From Anaerolineales bacterium UBA6131 (GTDB lineage Bacteria > Chloroflexota > Anaerolineae > UBA2200), in NCBI GenBank assembly GCA_002435875.1, contig DIVN01000011.1, positions 1-10,471 of the forward strand: a stretch of 10,471 bases of DNA. Direction: 5' to 3'. This document shows, piece by piece, positions 6,773 through 10,471 of this stretch (positions are counted from its first letter, which is position 1; every line of letters starts with the position of its first letter). The notes under the pieces are model-generated. The model was not told where the DNA came from. It did no database searches and worked only from the letters and a program-made list of their open reading frames with translations. A program made the position numbers and the translations under genes.

Positions 6773-8868
6773 CACCTCTCTACATACACGACGATAAAGG
6801 CCGGGTTTCCGTCCGGCAACCTGTGTACCACCGTGGCGTGGCGCGGAAAGGCGTCCCGCAGGCGCTGCAGTACCGCGCCGTCCTGTGGGTGTACGATGAC
6901 CATCCCTCGCTCCCAGATAGTCGATAGAGGCGGCCGCCCCTCGACCAGATCAGTGAACTCGGGATTCCAGGGGCCGTACTGCTGCCGCATGGCCATCTGC
7001 AGCGCACGCCCGTCAAACCAATGCGGCCACACCTTGATGTAACAAGCGTCTAGATCGCCATAGTCCTGCATCACCCGGGCCATCTCCTTGGCGATCGAAA
7101 CATTCTCCTTGTCAGGCAGTACCGCGCGAAAGTCGCGAAAGTAGAACTGCGTCGTGTCGCGCAGCTCGGCGGCGACCAGCGACAGGCTGAGGACAGAAGC
7201 GAGCAGGAGCAGCAGGCCGCGTCGGCCAAAGCTCAGCGCTCCGCTAAAGGCCTCGTCGTGTGCCGAGAGCTCAGTGCGCAAACGCAGGTCAAACTCGGGA
7301 TAGGAGGCGGCCAACTGGCGCAGGCGCTCTGCCACCGCCGCCACTGGCAGCGCCACCAGTAGCATGCCCGGCCCAATGGTCCCCGCGGCACGAAAGACGT
7401 TGGGCATCTCGTGGGGGAACATGGCCGTCGTCATGGGTACAATAAGCAGGAAGAAGGCCAGGAGCAGAAAGGCATTGTTGCCGTGGCGCCAGCGGCGCAG
7501 GGCGTAGGCAAGGCCGGGCACCAGCAGGACGGCACTGAAGAAGCCAAAATGACGGAGGAAGGGCACGTTGAAGCGCACATTGCTGTCGCCATAGACGTGG
7601 TACATCAGCAGGCTGGTGCGCACGTTCTCCAACAGCAGGGCTGAATTCATGGCCGGGCGGTTGGGGTCACGGGTCAACAGGCGCGCCTGCAGCGTGACAC
7701 GACGAAAATACTCTTGTGGATGCTCGAGCGCGTAGCGCAACAACGGTGCGGCCACGATGAGCAAGACAGCAGCCATGAGCGCCCAAAGCGGCAGCCATGC
7801 CCGCCACCCCAATTGCCGCCTCCGCCAGCCATGAGCCAACATGGCGATACCCAAGACCGGCAGGACGAAGACGAAGGACGTGTAGGTGTAGAGGCCAAGC
7901 CCCGCACACAGGCCGAGCAGGGCGAAATCCGTGGGGCGTTCTTTGCGCAGCGCACGCGCCAGTGCATTGAGCACCAGGATGACGAACAGCGGCAGCAGGA
8001 TTACGCGAAAGCCCGCGCGACTCAAGACCATGTGCCAGTGGTTGACCGCCAGAAACGCGGCGGCGAGCAGCGCCACCCGTGTGCCGTAGAGCTCGCGTCC
8101 CAGCGCGTAGATGGCTGGTATGGTGAGGATGCCGACGATGGCTGAGGTCAACTTCAGGGAGAAGTGGCTTAGTGGCGCATATGTCGCCACCCAGGCCGCC
8201 AGATACATGAACAGGCTCTCGCGTCCCTGGTTGGCGGGAAAAAAGACGTGATACTCGCCGCGTTGAATTGCCAGTACGTCGGTGTAGTTGTATGGCAGAT
8301 CCCAGCCGATATCCGCCGGGATAACATCCAGCTGCCAAAGGCGCAGTACGGCCCCCACAAGCGTGATTAAGCCTAGCACGAGCCATGACCTGTGGACTCG
8401 CAGAGGCTCGTGAGATAGCACAGCTCGAGCCTGCCGGCCCACGCGGGCCGGGCCGTCGAGCAAATACAGGTAGGCCAGGCACGCCAGCAGCCCACCGCCC
8501 CAGGCTAGCACGCCGGCGGGGCGGAAGCGGTTACCGCCAAAGTCGAGGCAGCCACACAGGGCGATAACCAGCAGGACGGCGACAATGCGTCCCGATCCAG
8601 CCAGGGCCCGTCCTGCGCTGTGCACACGCTCTTCACCTGTCTGAGCATGCTCCAGCGATACATCGCCCAAGGCTGCAGCGAAAAGGACCCCGGCGGCGCC
8701 ATACAGTACGTAGGTCAATGGGGCGCGAGAGAGCGCATCTAGCCGCCGCTGGGCAACCAGCGCCAGACACAGGGCCGCCGCGGCGCCCAGCAAACTAATG
8801 GCTGTGCGCCGGCGCACGGTCAGATTCGTCGCCTGAAACAAGCTCTCCATGCTGTTGGGTGTCCTCAT
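6772..8868 (-). CDS. Family 39-type (GT-C) membrane glycosyltransferase with extra N-terminal helices
   Basis: 698 residues, ending in TGA at 6772-6774. The start is ATG 8868 or ATG 8850 (residue 7); neither has a good ribosome site, and an in-frame stop at 8896-8898 rules out starts further upstream. Residues 1-155 hold about four helices not usual for the family. The GT-C core begins with a helix at 161-180, then an outer loop IPADIGWD (183-190) and YTD (195-197). D190 and D197 align with acids of the upstream paralog, and D190 is the best candidate for the catalytic acid. Other shared motifs are FFPANQGRE (209-217), NHWHMVLSRAGFR (276-288) and RAAGTIGPGMLLVALPV (493-509). After the last helix (551-567) comes an outer-face domain of about 130 residues. 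It lies 78 bases after one glycosyltransferase gene and 70 before the fusion gene. It should transfer a sugar from a polyprenyl carrier outside the membrane; the substrate is unknown. Confidence 0.88.
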   Translation of the reverse strand: MRTPNSMESLFQATNLTVRRRTAISLLGAAAALCLALVAQRRLDALSRAPLTYVLYGAAGVLFAAALGDVSLEHAQTGEERVHSAGRALAGSGRIVAVLLVIALCGCLDFGGNRFRPAGVLAWGGGLLACLAYLYLLDGPARVGRQARAVLSHEPLRVHRSWLVLGLITLVGAVLRLWQLDVIPADIGWDLPYNYTDVLAIQRGEYHVFFPANQGRESLFMYLAAWVATYAPLSHFSLKLTSAIVGILTIPAIYALGRELYGTRVALLAAAFLAVNHWHMVLSRAGFRVILLPLFVILVLNALARALRKERPTDFALLGLCAGLGLYTYTSFVFVLPVLGIAMLAHGWRRRQLGWRAWLPLWALMAAVLLIVAAPLLRYALEHPQEYFRRVTLQARLLTRDPNRPAMNSALLLENVRTSLLMYHVYGDSNVRFNVPFLRHFGFFSAVLLVPGLAYALRRWRHGNNAFLLLAFFLLIVPMTTAMFPHEMPNVFRAAGTIGPGMLLVALPVAAVAERLRQLAASYPEFDLRLRTELSAHDEAFSGALSFGRRGLLLLLASVLSLSLVAAELRDTTQFYFRDFRAVLPDKENVSIAKEMARVMQDYGDLDACYIKVWPHWFDGRALQMAMRQQYGPWNPEFTDLVEGRPPLSTIWERGMVIVHPQDGAVLQRLRDAFPRHATVVHRLPDGNPAFIVVYVER

Positions 8869-8946
8869 TCGGGCAGGCGCTGATCTTGCACAGCGTCACC
8901 CTGTCGCAAGGCAACAGGCGCAGCCCAGGGCAGCGCAAGAATGCGT

Positions 8947-10471
8947 TTAGCCACCGCTGGGCTGAGCGAGCGCCAAGAAGATCATAAAGTCCTTCTCCGG
9001 ATGCCACGCCTCAAACCGCATCAGCTTTCCCTGCGGATAGTGCTCCACCAACCACCTTTCGGCGGTTTCATTGCGCGGATTGAACAGATACAGGCGGTTA
9101 CGCGGCTCACTCAGGTGTGGCTCGAGCTCGCGCATGTCCATGATCAGGTTGTTCCACTCCATGTTGCGCAACGACAGGGCGATGGCCCTGTGATCTACCC
9201 AGTAGGCCGTGCCGATCAGGTAGGTATCGTATATGCTGCCCAGGCTGGTGGCAAAACCTTGCATGGCGCGCGCCATGTCGGAAGCATTCCATGCCGCCTG
9301 GCGGTACTGCTGGTCGTACTGGCGATAGTATAGATCATAGTTGAGACGGGCGGAGCGCGACAAGACAAAGGAAAACACCAAAGCCGCCACCAGAAACCCG
9401 GTGCCGCCTTGCAGGCTTTCGACGAGCTGTCGCCCCACGAGATACAGGGGCAAGGCCACAAGCAGCATGACGATGGGTATGGCACCTGATGCGCGGATGT
9501 TGCTCGGGTTCTCAATCGGAAAGGCGATGGCCAGCGTGCTTGGCAGCAAGACGGTGAACAGGCAAAGGACCAAGTACAGGGCCAAGGGGCGGCGCTTGAT
9601 CAGCAGCAGATACAGCAGATAGGCCGCTCCGAGCACGAAAAGGGCCGCGCTGATCTGATCCAGAACGGGACGGCCGGGCACACTCGCCGTCCAGGCGCCA
9701 TCGCCCTCCAGGTTGAACATCAACAAGGCCCGGCGCACGTTGTCGAGAAAGACCCTGGCGGTGCTCTGGCCAAGCGGCCGCTCCAGGTCGGTCGTGCGGG
9801 TCAGGACGCGGTACCACAGCATGCGGGGCTCATCGTACATGTACCGAAACATGGGCAGGTAGATCAGCATGGATGTGACGACCAGCGCCAGACCGTTGCG
9901 GAGCAGCTCCTTCCACTGTGCGAGCGTGCGCTGGCGCAGCAGCGCTTCGGCCGCAAAGAGCACGACTACCAGGAGCGGGGTGACGCGGAAGGACATGTAG
10001 CCGTACAGACCCGCGCCCAGTGACAGGCCAGCCATCAAGAAATCATTGCGGCGGCGACGGCGGAAGGCCAGCAGCAACAGGTAGAGCGTGGCGGTCGTCC
10101 ACAGCGGTGCGAGCACGATGCGCCAGCCGATGCGGCTGACGATGATGTGCCAGTAGGAGATGGCCATGAAAAAAGCGGCCAGCAGGCCGAATCGCCGATC
10201 CAGGATTTCTTTGCCCAGCAGGTACAGGGGGATGACGTTGAATGCCCCCAACAAGGCCATGGTCAGCTTCAGGGTGAAGAAGCTGTAGCCGGTGACCTTG
10301 GACATGAGAGCGGTCAGGTAGAATTGTGTGCCCTCGCGGCCCGTGTTGCGAGGGAAAAAGATCATGCGCTGCCCATTCAGAATGCTGCGCACATCCTCAG
10401 AGGCCTCGACATGGTCGCTCTGCGGCTCGGCAGGCGTGGCGTCGATACGATAGATGTGGAAGAAGAGGCTG
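8947..10471 (-). CDS. Family 39-type (GT-C) membrane glycosyltransferase, N-terminus cut by the window edge
   Basis: The frame is open from the right edge to the TAA at 8947-8949, giving 507 visible residues. A GTG at 10390-10392 is in frame but is an internal Val: the codons before it encode RIDATPAEPQSDHVE, the catalytic loop of the family. The visible part therefore lacks at least the first helix. That loop aligns without gaps with IPADIGWD...YTD of the next gene: visible D19 with D190 and D26 with D197. Further shared motifs are MIFFPRNTGRE (36-46), YWHIIVSRIGWR (106-117) and NIRASGAIPIVMLLVALP, then a C-terminal outer domain of about 130 residues after a helix ending at FVLSRSARL. It is the first gene of the visible array and, from the alignment, a paralog of the second. 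The family transfers sugars from lipid carriers at the outer membrane face; donor and acceptor cannot be inferred. Confidence 0.9.
   Translation of the reverse strand, partial: SLFFHIYRIDATPAEPQSDHVEASEDVRSILNGQRMIFFPRNTGREGTQFYLTALMSKVTGYSFFTLKLTMALLGAFNVIPLYLLGKEILDRRFGLLAAFFMAISYWHIIVSRIGWRIVLAPLWTTATLYLLLLAFRRRRRNDFLMAGLSLGAGLYGYMSFRVTPLLVVVLFAAEALLRQRTLAQWKELLRNGLALVVTSMLIYLPMFRYMYDEPRMLWYRVLTRTTDLERPLGQSTARVFLDNVRRALLMFNLEGDGAWTASVPGRPVLDQISAALFVLGAAYLLYLLLIKRRPLALYLVLCLFTVLLPSTLAIAFPIENPSNIRASGAIPIVMLLVALPLYLVGRQLVESLQGGTGFLVAALVFSFVLSRSARLNYDLYYRQYDQQYRQAAWNASDMARAMQGFATSLGSIYDTYLIGTAYWVDHRAIALSLRNMEWNNLIMDMRELEPHLSEPRNRLYLFNPRNETAERWLVEHYPQGKLMRFEAWHPEKDFMIFLALAQPSGG

Noticed and set aside
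7667..8482. A 271-residue open frame on the minus strand in another frame
   Set aside because: It overlaps the second transferase gene, whose own frame carries helices and motifs shared with its paralog. The alternative product is Arg/Ala/Pro-rich and non-membrane, a typical shadow in GC-rich DNA.
8869..8946. Possible hairpin CCTGT/ACAGG (8900-8918) in the gap between the two transferases
   Set aside because: The stem is only 5 bp around a 9-base loop with no T-run. It is too weak to call a terminator or operator.
10390..10392. GTG as the start of the right-hand transferase gene
   Set aside because: The frame stays open to the window edge, and the upstream codons encode the conserved catalytic loop, so this is an internal Val codon in a truncated gene.

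Overview
The window is a GC-rich bacterial segment. All the coding I can support lies on the minus strand, in four large genes that follow one another with gaps of only 62 to 78 bases. In transcription order (right to left) they are: a family 39-type glycosyltransferase cut by the right edge (8947-10471); a second, paralogous family 39-type glycosyltransferase (6772-8868); a 1579-residue fusion of a glycosyltransferase half with a 'Chlor_Arch_YYY' (DUF2298) half (1962-6701); and a stand-alone YYY-domain protein cut by the left edge (1-1899). All four products are polytopic membrane proteins. I found no RNA genes, mobile elements, CRISPR arrays or convincing promoters or Rho-independent terminators.

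The likely source is a member of the Chloroflexota. From memory of the family description, the YYYxG-motif membrane family occurs mainly in Chloroflexi, some Archaea and a few Clostridia. The strong Shine-Dalgarno sequences and the GC-rich codons fit a bacterium. This placement is an inference.

The close spacing, common strand and related products suggest one operon for glycosylation outside the cytoplasmic membrane. GT-C enzymes such as ArnT and the PMT proteins move sugars from polyprenyl-phosphate carriers to acceptors on the outer face of the membrane. The three glycosyltransferase units differ in the acidic motif of their first outer loop, so they may use different donors or acceptors. 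The two YYY domains are clear paralogs and share a full set of motifs (EKPM, YYYxG, EFPxFxF with DxHxH, N[ST]WD, MNTVFKF). Their function is, to my knowledge, unknown.

The most interesting content is the physical fusion of a glycosyltransferase to a YYY domain, followed directly by a free-standing YYY paralog. Within the fusion, the outer-face domains of the two halves open with a similar motif, which hints that the YYY domain is itself GT-C-like. Small inverted repeats lie in two of the gaps, and one of them contains the ribosome binding site of the fusion gene. Both end genes are incomplete, so the cluster probably continues on both sides.
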